Of a stretch of 64,000 nucleotides of DNA, positions 1 to 6,870 are shown piece after piece. Under the pieces are notes generated by a model. It searched no databases, was not told the DNA's origin, and saw only the letters and a program-made list of their open reading frames with translations. Numbering within the stretch: the stretch's first letter is position 1; the number at the start of each line of letters is the position of its first letter. This DNA is from Carboxylicivirga mesophila (lineage in GTDB: Bacteria; Bacteroidota; Bacteroidia; Bacteroidales; Marinilabiliaceae). The DNA lies in the NCBI RefSeq assembly GCF_018271975.1, contig NZ_JAGUCN010000009.1, positions 62,001 through 126,000 on the forward strand. Direction: 5' to 3'. Made by a program: the position numbers and the translations under genes.

Positions 1-1
1 T

Positions 2-325
2 TGGTGTGGCGTGTGCCGCAAAGAAATGCCACACATCGAAAAAGAAATATGGCAGGCCTACAAAGACAAAGGATTAAAGGTATTTGGCGTTGACCGTGAC
101 GAACCCAAAGCCAAAGCCCTGGAGATGATTGAAGCAACCGGCATCAGCTACCCCATGGGACTGGATGATAATGCCGACATCTTTGGATTGTATGCGGATA
201 AGAAAGCCGGCGTTACTCGCAACGTGCTGATTGATAAAGAAGGTAAAATCATATTCCTGACGCGCTTATTTAATAAAGAGGAGTTTGCCGCATTAGTTAA
301 GAAGATTGGGGAGGAAATTAAATAA
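2..325 (+). CDS. TlpA/ResA-like thioredoxin-fold protein, 3' part only
   Basis: The reading frame is open from the first bases of the window, so the 5' end lies outside it. The visible part begins with W-C-G-V-C, the thioredoxin-type CxxC active site (bases 2-16), followed by R-K-E-M-P-H. This pattern is typical of TlpA/ResA/AhpC-TSA family disulfide reductases in the Bacteroidota envelope. About 108 codons remain, including a VLIDKEGKI strand typical of the second half of the fold. A GTG at 11 could be mistaken for the start but would cut the active site. Whether a signal peptide or N-terminal domain exists cannot be seen. It is followed by an S23-type gene and hisH. Confidence 0.85.
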   Translation, partial: WCGVCRKEMPHIEKEIWQAYKDKGLKVFGVDRDEPKAKALEMIEATGISYPMGLDDNADIFGLYADKKAGVTRNVLIDKEGKIIFLTRLFNKEEFAALVKKIGEEIK

Positions 326-378
326 GTCCGAAGCACGAAAATAGTGCCTGGTGCTATAGTGCACTGTGCGCAGTCGAG
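326..378. repeat. GTGC/GCAC-rich short repeats, left flank of four-helix gene 1
   Basis: The sequence between the thioredoxin-like gene and the four-helix-bundle gene contains iterated GTGC/GCAC words (GAAGCACG, AGTGCCTGGTGC, AGTGCACTGTGC). The same type of words recurs just after the gene at 762-797. The two stretches therefore bracket the gene at 401-763. Confidence 0.55.
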
Positions 379-400
379 TAATAACAATAACCCTATAGAT

Positions 401-763
401 ATGAAAACTTATAAGGAAATACATGCTTGGCAAAAGGCAATGGAATTAGTTACAGACATCTATTCTATAACGGATAGCTACCCTGAAAACGAGAAGTTTG
501 GCTTGACCAATCAGATTAGACGAGCGGCTGTTTCAGTTCCATCCAATATTGCCGAAGGATTTGGAAGAAATTCTTTGCCCGACTTTATACGTTTCCTTAA
601 TATCGCAAGGGGCTCCCTGTTTGAACTTCAAACTCAAGTTGAAATCAGTCTCAATCTTGGGTTCCTTGCACGGGATAACTATGGGGAAATAGACGCTAAA
701 ACTGAAGAGATTGCAAAACTACTTAATGCGCTTATTAAAAGCCTCAAAAAGAAAATGAACTAA
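401..763 (+). CDS. S23/IVP-type four-helix bundle protein
   Basis: A 120-residue protein of the four-helix-bundle family (TIGR02436, S23 ribosomal protein-like / 23S rRNA intervening-sequence protein). The diagnostic block I-R-R-A-A-V-S-V-P-S-N-I-A-E-G lies about residues 46-60, after the typical opening K-T-Y-K-E-I-H-A-W-Q-K. I chose the ATG at 401 because the family begins there; an in-frame start at 344 would add repeat-derived residues. The biochemical role of free-standing members is not established; relatives sit in 23S rRNA intervening sequences and in the Avd accessory proteins of diversity-generating retroelements. GCAC-rich repeats flank it, and it interrupts the lead-in to hisH. 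A second, divergent paralogue lies at 3024-3383. Confidence 0.88.
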   Translation: MKTYKEIHAWQKAMELVTDIYSITDSYPENEKFGLTNQIRRAAVSVPSNIAEGFGRNSLPDFIRFLNIARGSLFELQTQVEISLNLGFLARDNYGEIDAKTEEIAKLLNALIKSLKKKMN

Positions 764-797
764 GCACGGGCACTGCGCACCATGCACTAAGCACATA
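762..797. repeat. GCAC-rich short repeats, right flank of four-helix gene 1
   Basis: TAAGCACGGGCACTGCGCAC followed by CATGCACTAAGCACA lies between the four-helix-bundle stop codon and hisH. It shares GCAC/GTGC words with the left flank at 326-378. Confidence 0.55.
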
Positions 798-799
798 TC

Positions 800-1399
800 A
801 TGAAAATCATCATCATCAAATACAACGCCGGCAATATTCGTTCGGTTAATAATGCCTTGCTGCGATTAGGTTACGAAGCAGAGATTACTGCTGATCCAAC
901 CCAAATTCAACAAGCTGATAAAGTCATATTTCCCGGGGTTGGCGAGGCCAGTACTACTATGGCCTATCTGAGGGAAACAGGTCTGGATAAAGTGATTGTT
1001 AACCTGAAACAGCCCGTTTTGGGGATCTGCCTGGGTATGCAGCTCATGTGCAGCCATTCTGAGGAAGGTCATGTCGACTGCTTAAATATTTTCGATGAAA
1101 AAGTAAGAAAATTCCAGCTACCAGAAGGCAATATGGAAAACACTAAAATCCCACACATGGGATGGAACCAGATTACCGATGTGAAAACACCGCTTTTTGA
1201 TGCATCACTGGAAGGGGAATACGTCTATTTTGTACACAGCTACTATGTAGCCCTGGGTGAAGATACGGCGGCCACAACCAATTACATTCTACCTTATAGC
1301 TCCGCCTTGCAAAAGGACAATTTTTACGCCACTCAGTTTCATCCTGAAAAGAGTGGTTCGGTAGGCGAACGCATTTTAGCTAACTTTTTAAGATTATAA
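800..1399 (+). CDS. hisH: Imidazole glycerol phosphate synthase, glutaminase subunit
   Basis: This is a class I (triad) glutamine amidotransferase of 199 residues, the normal HisH length. It supplies ammonia to HisF for conversion of PRFAR to IGP and AICAR. The nucleophile is Cys77 in GICLGMQ, and the triad is completed by His181 and Glu183 in F-H-P-E-K near the C-terminus. The N-terminal strand continues into Y-N-A-G-N-I-R-S-V, typical of HisH. The cognate hisF lies at 2216 with hisA between. The repeat-rich spacer before hisA (1430-1468) is unusual for a his operon. Confidence 0.97.
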   Translation: MKIIIIKYNAGNIRSVNNALLRLGYEAEITADPTQIQQADKVIFPGVGEASTTMAYLRETGLDKVIVNLKQPVLGICLGMQLMCSHSEEGHVDCLNIFDEKVRKFQLPEGNMENTKIPHMGWNQITDVKTPLFDASLEGEYVYFVHSYYVALGEDTAATTNYILPYSSALQKDNFYATQFHPEKSGSVGERILANFLRL

Positions 1400-1429
1400 T
1401 ACTATTAACCATCCTGTGAGCTTGCGAAC

Positions 1430-1468
1430 AGGAGAGCTGACAGCCATAAGCTAGCAGCTAACAGCTTT
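1430..1468. repeat. AGCTGACAGC / TAGCAGCT short-repeat cluster
   Basis: The hisH-hisA spacer contains several related words: GAGCTGACAGCC, AAGCTAGCAGC and TAACAGCTTTT. They belong to the same CAGCT/AGCTG-rich family found at 2974-3005, 3382-3417, 16929-16964 and 41082-41096. The words are partly self-complementary and could fold in RNA. Confidence 0.55.
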
Positions 1469-1477
1469 TTAAAAAAA

Positions 1478-2203
1478 ATGAATAAAATAGACATCATACC
1501 AGCCATTGACATTATAGATGGTAAGTGTGTGCGACTTAGTCAGGGCGATTACAACAGTAAAAAAGTATATAACGAAGATCCGCTTGAAGTAGCCAAAGAA
1601 TTTGAAGACCATGGCATTAAACGGCTTCACCTGGTGGATCTGGACGGTGCCAAAGCCGGGCGGATCATCAACTACAAAGTGCTTGAACGCATTGCTGGCC
1701 AAACTAATCTAATCATTGACTTTGGCGGTGGCTTAAAGCGCTCTGAGGATCTACATATTGCATTTGAATCTGGTGCGCAGATGGTCACAGGTGGCTCCAT
1801 CGCTGTTAAGAATTCTGAGGAGTTCGAAAGCTGGATAGAACAATATGGTTCTGAGAAAATCATACTGGGAGCAGATGCCAAAGACAATAAAATTGCAGTA
1901 ACCGGCTGGCTCGAAGAAACCGATCAGGAGCTGATCCCTTTTATCAAAGGTTACACTGAAAAGGGCATACAAAAAGTGATTTGTACAGATATCAGCAAAG
2001 ATGGCATGCTGCAGGGGCCTGCCATTGAATTATATCAGGAGATACTTGGTGAACTTCCGGAATTATACCTTGTAGCCAGTGGCGGAGTGAGTGGTATTAA
2101 GGATATTGAGAAGCTGGCGGAAGCCAAAATCCCTGCTGTCATCTTCGGTAAAGCAATTTATGAAGGAAAGATTCAGCTTAAGGAGCTGGAGAGATTTTTA
2201 TAA
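1478..2203 (+). CDS. hisA: Phosphoribosylformimino-AICAR ribotide isomerase
   Basis: HisA, 241 residues, catalyses the Amadori rearrangement of ProFAR to PRFAR, the substrate of HisFH. It is a (beta/alpha)8 barrel built from two half-barrels. The first catalytic Asp is in [10 protein letters not shown] near the N-terminus and the second in C-T-D-I-S-K-D-G-M about residue 170. The phosphate-binding glycines are seen in D-F-G-G-G and V-A-S-G-G-V. It lies 12 bases before hisF, so the two are almost certainly co-transcribed. The ATG follows a long A-run rather than a Shine-Dalgarno sequence, as is usual in Bacteroidota. Confidence 0.97.
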   Translation: MNKIDIIPAIDIIDGKCVRLSQGDYNSKKVYNEDPLEVAKEFEDHGIKRLHLVDLDGAKAGRIINYKVLERIAGQTNLIIDFGGGLKRSEDLHIAFESGAQMVTGGSIAVKNSEEFESWIEQYGSEKIILGADAKDNKIAVTGWLEETDQELIPFIKGYTEKGIQKVICTDISKDGMLQGPAIELYQEILGELPELYLVASGGVSGIKDIEKLAEAKIPAVIFGKAIYEGKIQLKELERFL

Positions 2204-2215
2204 AAAGGAACTAAC

Positions 2216-2974
2216 ATGTTAGCCAAAAGAATTATTCCATGCCTCGATATTAAAAATGGCCAAACGGTTAAAGGGGTAAAGTTTGTTGAAATAAAAGAAG
2301 TGGGCGACCCGGTTGAGTTGGGAGCGCTATATGCCGAGCAGGGAGCCGACGAATTGGTATTTCTGGATATTACAGCCAGTCATGAAGGACGTAAAACCTT
2401 TGTGGACTTAGTTAAGCGCATTGCCCGAAACATTAACATTCCTTTTACGGTTGGTGGTGGCATTAGTGAACTAAGTGACGCCGACGCCTTATTGAATGCC
2501 GGTGCGGATAAGATTTCCGTCAATTCATCAGCAGTTCGTAATCCCCATTTGATAAATGAATTGGCCCAGAACTTCGGCAGCCAGTTTGTGGTAGCCGCCA
2601 TCGATGCCAAACACGAGCAAGGCGACGATTGGGTAGTCACAGTCAATGGAGGACGTATCCCGACAGACAAGAGGCTCTTTTCATGGGCCAGAGAGTGTGA
2701 AGATCGAGGTGCCGGAGAGATACTTTTCACCAGCATGGACCACGACGGCGTGAAGCAGGGCTTTGCCAATAACGCACTGGCTAAATTGAGCGACAACCTA
2801 AATATTCCAATAATAGCATCAGGTGGAGCAGGCAAGATGGAGCACTTTAAGGATGTATTCACTATAGGCAAAGCCGACGCCGGACTCGCTGCAAGCATTT
2901 TTCATTTTAAAGAGATTGGCATTCCGGACCTAAAAGCTTACCTGAATAATGAACAAATTCCAATTAGAATTTAG
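2216..2974 (+). CDS. hisF: Imidazole glycerol phosphate synthase, cyclase subunit
   Basis: HisF, 252 residues, normal length, is the cyclase partner of HisH. Catalytic Asp residues are visible in I-P-C-L-D-I-K-N-G (Asp11) and T-S-M-D-H-D-G (about residue 175-180 in this longer protein). Phosphate-binding loops are F-T-V-G-G-G-I and I-A-S-G-G-A-G. It is a paralogue of hisA, and both half-barrel repeats are recognisable. The protein holds a Bacteroidota-type insertion around K-H-E-Q-G-D-D-W. Immediately after its stop the CAGCT-type repeats and the second four-helix gene intervene before hisIE. Confidence 0.97.
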   Translation: MLAKRIIPCLDIKNGQTVKGVKFVEIKEVGDPVELGALYAEQGADELVFLDITASHEGRKTFVDLVKRIARNINIPFTVGGGISELSDADALLNAGADKISVNSSAVRNPHLINELAQNFGSQFVVAAIDAKHEQGDDWVVTVNGGRIPTDKRLFSWARECEDRGAGEILFTSMDHDGVKQGFANNALAKLSDNLNIPIIASGGAGKMEHFKDVFTIGKADAGLAASIFHFKEIGIPDLKAYLNNEQIPIRI

Positions 2975-3005
2975 CTGACAGCTAATGGCTAATAGATTAT
3001 AGCCT
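2974..3005. repeat. AGCTGACAGC-type repeats, left flank of four-helix gene 2
   Basis: Starting at the hisF stop codon, the words TAGCTGACAGCTAATGGC and TAATAGATTATAGCC form the left border of the second S23-type gene. A matching cluster lies on the other side at 3382-3417. Confidence 0.55.
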
Positions 3006-3023
3006 TTCCCTTTAACTCTAGTC

Positions 3024-3383
3024 ATGAAAGATTATCGAAAATTACGAATCTGGCAAAAAGGTATAGAGATTGTTAAATTGACATACCAACTAACAAAATT
3101 TTTACCGCCTGAAGAGAAGTTTAATCTTGTTTCCCAAATGAACAGATCTGCTGTTTCTATACCATCTAACATTGCCGAAGGTAGTAGCAGAAAAAGTGAA
3201 AAAGATTATCATCGCTTCTTGGAAATTTCGTTAGGTAGCTGCTTTGAGCTAGATACCCAGCTTGAAATTATTAAAGAACTGGATTTAACAGAAAAAGACT
3301 TGGTAGATAATCTGCGTTCATTACTACTTGAAGAAATAATGATGCTGCAAAGCTTAATGAATAAACTGAATGTAAAACAATAG
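3024..3383 (+). CDS. S23/IVP-type four-helix bundle protein, second copy
   Basis: A 119-residue member of the same TIGR02436-like family as the protein at 401-763. It carries the block N-R-S-A-V-S-I-P-S-N-I-A-E-G-S about residues 40-54 and opens with K-D-Y-R-K-L-R-I-W-Q-K. The two paralogues differ throughout, so this is not a recent local duplication; each also has its own flanking repeat family. It splits hisF from hisIE. Function is unknown; a role in RNA binding or in mobility of the unit is possible but is inference. Confidence 0.88.
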   Translation: MKDYRKLRIWQKGIEIVKLTYQLTKFLPPEEKFNLVSQMNRSAVSIPSNIAEGSSRKSEKDYHRFLEISLGSCFELDTQLEIIKELDLTEKDLVDNLRSLLLEEIMMLQSLMNKLNVKQ

Positions 3384-3417
3384 CCGTCAGCCATCAGCTG
3401 TCAGCTATCAGCTATAA
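3382..3417. repeat. CAGCTATCAGC-type repeats, right flank of four-helix gene 2
   Basis: After the four-helix stop codon come GCCGTCAGCCATCAGC, TGTCAGCTATCAGC and TATAAATA directly before hisIE. They form a chain of five near-identical octamers of the form (G)TCAGC(T/C)AT. Confidence 0.6.
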
Positions 3418-3423
3418 ATAATC

Positions 3424-4023
3424 ATGACAATAAATTTCCACAAACTCAACAATGGTCTCGTACCTGCCATTATTCAGGATAACACCAGCAACAAGGTGCT
3501 GATGCTGGGCTTTATGAACGAAGAAGCCTATGAAAAGACCAAAACCGAACGCAAAGTCACGTTCTATTCGCGCACCAAAGAGCGCCTTTGGACCAAGGGC
3601 GAAGAGTCGAGTAACTTTCTGAATGTGGTATCAATGGCTATCGATTGTGATAACGACACCTTGCTTATTAAGGTAAATCCTGTTGGTCCGGTTTGTCATA
3701 AAGGAACCGATACCTGCTGGGGAGAAGAGAATACCAGCGAGGATATCCTGTTCTTAAAAACCTTACAGGATTTTATCGACAGGCGAAAAGAAGAAATGCC
3801 TGAAAATTCCTACACCACTAAATTATTCACTAAAGGTGTGAGAACAATTACTCAAAAGGTAGGCGAGGAAGCTATTGAAACAGTGATTGGTGCTATGGCC
3901 AATGATGATGAAAACTTTTTATATGAAGGGGCCGATTTGCTTTACCACCTGATTGTGCTTTTAACGCACAAAGGCTATCGTATTGAGGATTTGGCCCGCG
4001 AACTAAAAAGCCGACATAAATGA
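3424..4023 (+). CDS. hisIE: Bifunctional phosphoribosyl-AMP cyclohydrolase / phosphoribosyl-ATP pyrophosphatase
   Basis: HisIE, 199 residues, is a fusion of HisI (about residues 1-105) and HisE (about 110-199), catalysing steps 2 and 3 of histidine synthesis. HisI signatures are M-L-G-F-M-N-E-E-A, the S-R-T-K-E-R-L-W-T-K-G-E-E-S segment, the metal-binding D-C-D-N-D and the Cys pair in C-H-K-G-T-D-T-C-W. HisE signatures are T-Q-K-V-G-E-E-A-I-E-T and the E-G-A-D-L-L-Y-H-L helix. It ends the his gene run and is followed by a strong terminator at 4025-4090. Confidence 0.97.
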   Translation: MTINFHKLNNGLVPAIIQDNTSNKVLMLGFMNEEAYEKTKTERKVTFYSRTKERLWTKGEESSNFLNVVSMAIDCDNDTLLIKVNPVGPVCHKGTDTCWGEENTSEDILFLKTLQDFIDRRKEEMPENSYTTKLFTKGVRTITQKVGEEAIETVIGAMANDDENFLYEGADLLYHLIVLLTHKGYRIEDLARELKSRHK

Positions 4024-4024
4024 T

Positions 4025-4090
4025 AAAATACAAAAGGCTCTTAGCTTAGCCACAACCTTGTCAATAAGCTACGAGCCTTTTTGTATTTTT
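4025..4090 (+). terminator. Extended stem-loop terminator after hisIE
   Basis: AAAATACAAAAGGCTC pairs with GAGCCTTTTTGTATTTT across the loop, and an inner TAGCTTA/TAAGCTA pairing extends the stem. A T-rich 3' strand follows GAGCC. The end of the stem lies only a few bases before the next ATG (4096). Confidence 0.85.
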
Positions 4091-4095
4091 ATGGC

Positions 4096-4635
4096 ATGAA
4101 AACAGAAGCCATCATCAACAAATATTACACGCCCAACTCCCCCCTATGGGTAACCTTAACCGAACACAGTAAAGCCGTTAGGGATAAAGCACTCGACATT
4201 GTCTCCAACCATCCTGAATTGGAAGCCGATGTGCAATTTGTAGCTGAAGCCGCCATGTTACACGACATTGGCATCTATCTCACCAATGCACCTGATTTAA
4301 ACTGCTATGGCACATTTCCATACATCTGCCATGGCTACCTTGGCCACGACCTGTTGAAAAGAGAAGGATATCCGAGGCATGCATTCGTATGTGAGCGTCA
4401 TACAGGAACCGGATTATCTGTTGATGACATCAAGCAACAGAAGCTGCCTATTCCCCATCGTAACATGCAACCCATAAGTATTGAAGAACAGATTATCTGC
4501 TTCGCCGATAAATTCTATAGTAAAAGCCGCTCCTTAAGAGAAGCAAAAAGCACAGATAAGATCATTAAATCGATGCGCAAGCATGGTGAACACCAGGTGA
4601 AGCAATTTCAAAAGTGGTGCGAGTTGTTTTTATAG
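4096..4635 (+). CDS. HD-domain metal-dependent phosphohydrolase
   Basis: A 179-residue HD-superfamily hydrolase resembling the TIGR00295 group. Metal ligands are visible as the paired A-M-L-H-D-I-G-I motif around residues 53-60, with an upstream His in L-T-E-H-S and later H-G-Y-L-G-H-D, E-R-H-T-G-T-G and F-A-D-K-F-Y-S-K. Family members are usually phosphomonoesterases or nucleotide hydrolases; the substrate cannot be read from sequence. I took the ATG at 4096 because the upstream in-frame TTG at 4081 lies inside the terminator stem. It stands alone between the his genes and a convergent membrane-protein gene. Confidence 0.88.
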   Translation: MKTEAIINKYYTPNSPLWVTLTEHSKAVRDKALDIVSNHPELEADVQFVAEAAMLHDIGIYLTNAPDLNCYGTFPYICHGYLGHDLLKREGYPRHAFVCERHTGTGLSVDDIKQQKLPIPHRNMQPISIEEQIICFADKFYSKSRSLREAKSTDKIIKSMRKHGEHQVKQFQKWCELFL

Positions 4636-4637
4636 TA

Positions 4638-4970
4638 TCAGGCGATAAACCTAAAATTCTCCTGAAACCAATCGCCAACAAAAGGCACCTTCGTAAAACG
4701 ACCTTGAATAGCACCAATTAAGCCAATCAGCCACAAAACCAATACGACTAAACCAACTACATTTCCCAGCCAGGACAGGCCAATAGTGGCCAGCATAATC
4801 TTAGCAAAAGAGGCAATAAAAAACAGTATAAGTGTGCCAAATGACTGGCGCAGGTGAAACAAACCTAATTCACTTTTAGGATTTTCATTTTGTCGAAGTA
4901 TTAATGCAATAACCCATCCTACAATGGTAATGTAGCTAACGGCTGAAATCAGGCGGCTTTGGTCATTCAT
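4638..4970 (-). CDS. DUF4870-like small membrane protein
   Basis: A 110-residue protein with three hydrophobic stretches: S-Y-I-T-I-V-G-W-V-I-A-L, T-L-I-L-F-F-I-A-S-F-A, and the G-L-V-V-L-V-L-W-L-I-G-L-I region. The segment F-H-L-R-Q-S-F-G and the overall layout fit the DUF4870 family of predicted inner-membrane proteins, whose function is unknown. It converges on the HD hydrolase gene with 2 bases between the stops. No partner gene suggests a role. Confidence 0.75.
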   Translation of the reverse strand: MNDQSRLISAVSYITIVGWVIALILRQNENPKSELGLFHLRQSFGTLILFFIASFAKIMLATIGLSWLGNVVGLVVLVLWLIGLIGAIQGRFTKVPFVGDWFQENFRFIA

Positions 4971-5188
4971 TTGATAAGGTTTTAATTTTCTGACGCCAAA
5001 ATACTACTTTTTATAATAATTCCGCCCCACACATCTTGCACATATCGATGATTCTAAGCATCTTTGTCTCATTATGATGACAATGAGCTACATATCCAAT
5101 TATCCGACCTACAGCGTCTGCTATAACTTCTAAGCAAGGTCAACTCATTGTATCCATTCATTTCATTTATTATTTAATCAATTTAACT

Positions 5189-5195
5189 AAGGAGG
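5189..5195 (+). promoter_or_regulatory. Strong Shine-Dalgarno sequence (AAGGAGG)
   Basis: TAAGGAGGAC lies 8 bases before the ATG at 5204. A full AAGGAGG is striking here because nearly every other gene in the window starts without a recognisable Shine-Dalgarno sequence. It marks the 43-codon leader ORF as probably translated. Confidence 0.7.
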
Positions 5196-5203
5196 ACTTT
5201 ACC

Positions 5204-5335
5204 ATGATGACACCAGCTGTTTATCCTGTATCCGTGCGCGTGTGCACATCTGTTTTTGCTTGTACATATAATTTCAAGCACCTGACAATTCATTCAAAAT
5301 TTAAGTTAAAACAGAAATTAAAACGTGATGACTAA
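5204..5335 (+). CDS. 43-residue putative leader peptide of the MATE gene
   Basis: A short ORF starting ATG-ATG at 5204 and ending TAA at 5333-5335. The peptide has a mixed N-terminal half (M-M-T-P-A-V-Y-P-V-S-V-R-V-C) with three Cys, and a strongly basic C-terminal half ending K-L-K-R-D-D. It follows a perfect AAGGAGG with 8-base spacing. Its last codons overlap the first codons of the MATE gene (ATG 5328), so translation of the two is probably coupled. I do not recognise the peptide. It may act as a regulatory leader or simply as a ribosome-loading device; both are inference. Confidence 0.55.
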   Translation: MMTPAVYPVSVRVCTSVFACTYNFKHLTIHSKFKLKQKLKRDD

Positions 5336-6764
5336 ACAAAATAGAACTATATTATTACAAAAGATTAATACCAAACGCTTGAGTACAATCTGGAATGACT
5401 TTAAAGAGGCCCTAGCTGGTTCATCCCAGGATTACACACAGATTCCTTTGGGTCGAGCTGTGTTTTTATTAGCCATTCCTATGGTACTGGAAATGGTGAT
5501 GGAATCGGTATTTGCTGTGGCCGACATCTACTTTGTTGGCCGGCTTGGAGCAGATGCTGTAGCCACTGTAGGTATCACCGAAAGCGTATTAACCATCATT
5601 TATGCCATTGCCTTTGGTTTAAGCATGGCCACTACAGCACTCGTTTCTCGCCGGATTGGTGAGAAAAACAAAACAGAAGCATCAAAAGAAGGTATGCAAG
5701 CTATTATTGCCGGTTCTCTTATCTCCCTGTTAATCGCAATTCCGGGTGTTGTATTTGCCAAAGATTTGTTGCAGTTAATGGGTGCATCACCAGCCATCAT
5801 CAACGAATTGTCGGCCTATACATCCATCATGTTTGGCGGCAACCTGGTAATCATGCTGCTATTTATCAACAACGCCATCTTTCGTGGTGCAGGCGATGCA
5901 GCCATAGCCATGCGGGTATTGTGGATTGCCAATGGATTGAACATTATCCTTGATCCTTTGCTGATTTTTGGTATCGGGCCATTTCCTGAATTAGGTATTG
6001 CCGGTGCTGCTATTGCCACTAATATTGGAAGAGGTATCGCCGTAGCCTACCAGCTTTATGTGCTTTGGAAAGGTAATGGCCGGGTTAGTTTTAGCAGCAT
6101 CCCTCTAACTATTGATTGGCAACGTATTGCTAAGCTCATTAAAATATCACTTGGTGGCATAGCTCAATCATTAATTGCCACATCCAGCTGGATATTTCTG
6201 GTTCGTATCATTTCCAACTTTGGCAGCGAAGTTTTAGCCGGATACACCATCGGTATTCGCATTATCTTGTTTTCACTATTGCCATCGTGGGGATTGAGTA
6301 ATGCAGCGGCCACATTGGTTGGTCAGAACCTGGGCGCTCAAGAATCCGGGCGTGCAGAAAAAGCCGTATGGGGTGTTGCCCGCATTAATCTGATATTTTT
6401 AGGTGGATTGAGCATACTGTTTATCATTTATCCACATTGGTTTGTTGGCTTATTCACAACTGATGAAACAGTGCTGAATGCAGGCATTCAATGTTTGCGC
6501 ATCATCTCCTATGGATTTGCCTTTTACGGCATTGGCATGGTGATGACGCAGGCCTTTAATGGTGCTGGTGATACCAGAACGCCAACACGCATTAATATTA
6601 TAGCCTTCTGGATGATTGAAATACCGCTGGCTTATATAATGGCCATTCAACTTGGCTTTCAACAAGAAGGTGCATTTTATGCCATCATCATTGCTGAAGG
6701 ATGCATGACCCTGTTAGCTGCCTGGCTATTTAAAAAAGGCAGATGGAAAAAAGAAGCAGTCTGA
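5328..6764 (+). CDS. MATE-family multidrug/Na+ antiporter
   Basis: A 478-residue inner-membrane exporter with the twelve-helix two-lobe MATE layout: P-L-G-R-A-V-F-L-L-A-I-P-M-V-L-E-M opens the first lobe and I-D-W-Q-R-I-A-K-L-I-K-I-S-L the second. Family features include D-I-Y-F-V-G-R-L-G in helix 2 and N-G-A-G-D-T-R-T-P-T in the second lobe. Substrates are typically cationic drugs or metabolites. An ATG-ATG-like context allows GTG 5325 or ATG 5328; I chose ATG. It has an N-terminal 45-residue cytosolic extension before the first helix. Expression may be coupled to the overlapping leader ORF at 5204. Confidence 0.93.
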   Translation: MTKQNRTILLQKINTKRLSTIWNDFKEALAGSSQDYTQIPLGRAVFLLAIPMVLEMVMESVFAVADIYFVGRLGADAVATVGITESVLTIIYAIAFGLSMATTALVSRRIGEKNKTEASKEGMQAIIAGSLISLLIAIPGVVFAKDLLQLMGASPAIINELSAYTSIMFGGNLVIMLLFINNAIFRGAGDAAIAMRVLWIANGLNIILDPLLIFGIGPFPELGIAGAAIATNIGRGIAVAYQLYVLWKGNGRVSFSSIPLTIDWQRIAKLIKISLGGIAQSLIATSSWIFLVRIISNFGSEVLAGYTIGIRIILFSLLPSWGLSNAAATLVGQNLGAQESGRAEKAVWGVARINLIFLGGLSILFIIYPHWFVGLFTTDETVLNAGIQCLRIISYGFAFYGIGMVMTQAFNGAGDTRTPTRINIIAFWMIEIPLAYIMAIQLGFQQEGAFYAIIIAEGCMTLLAAWLFKKGRWKKEAV

Positions 6765-6772
6765 CAATTGCG

Positions 6773-6808
6773 ACAGGATATTTGGTAAATACTGCCAAAT
6801 ATCCTGTT
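6773..6808 (+). terminator. Stem-loop terminator after MATE gene
   Basis: ACAGGATATTTGG and CCAAATATCCTGT form a perfect 13-bp stem around a short TAAATACTG loop, followed by a modest T/A-rich tail. Confidence 0.75.
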
Positions 6809-6870
6809 ATTATCTCGCTGTGTTTTATAGTTTTGGGGAAATACAATCTGTTTTATTCAAATCACACCGT

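Noticed and set aside
2380-2898. 172-codon antisense ORF inside hisF
   Set aside because: A shadow frame of a strongly conserved gene; Ala/Ser/Pro-rich translation with no homology.
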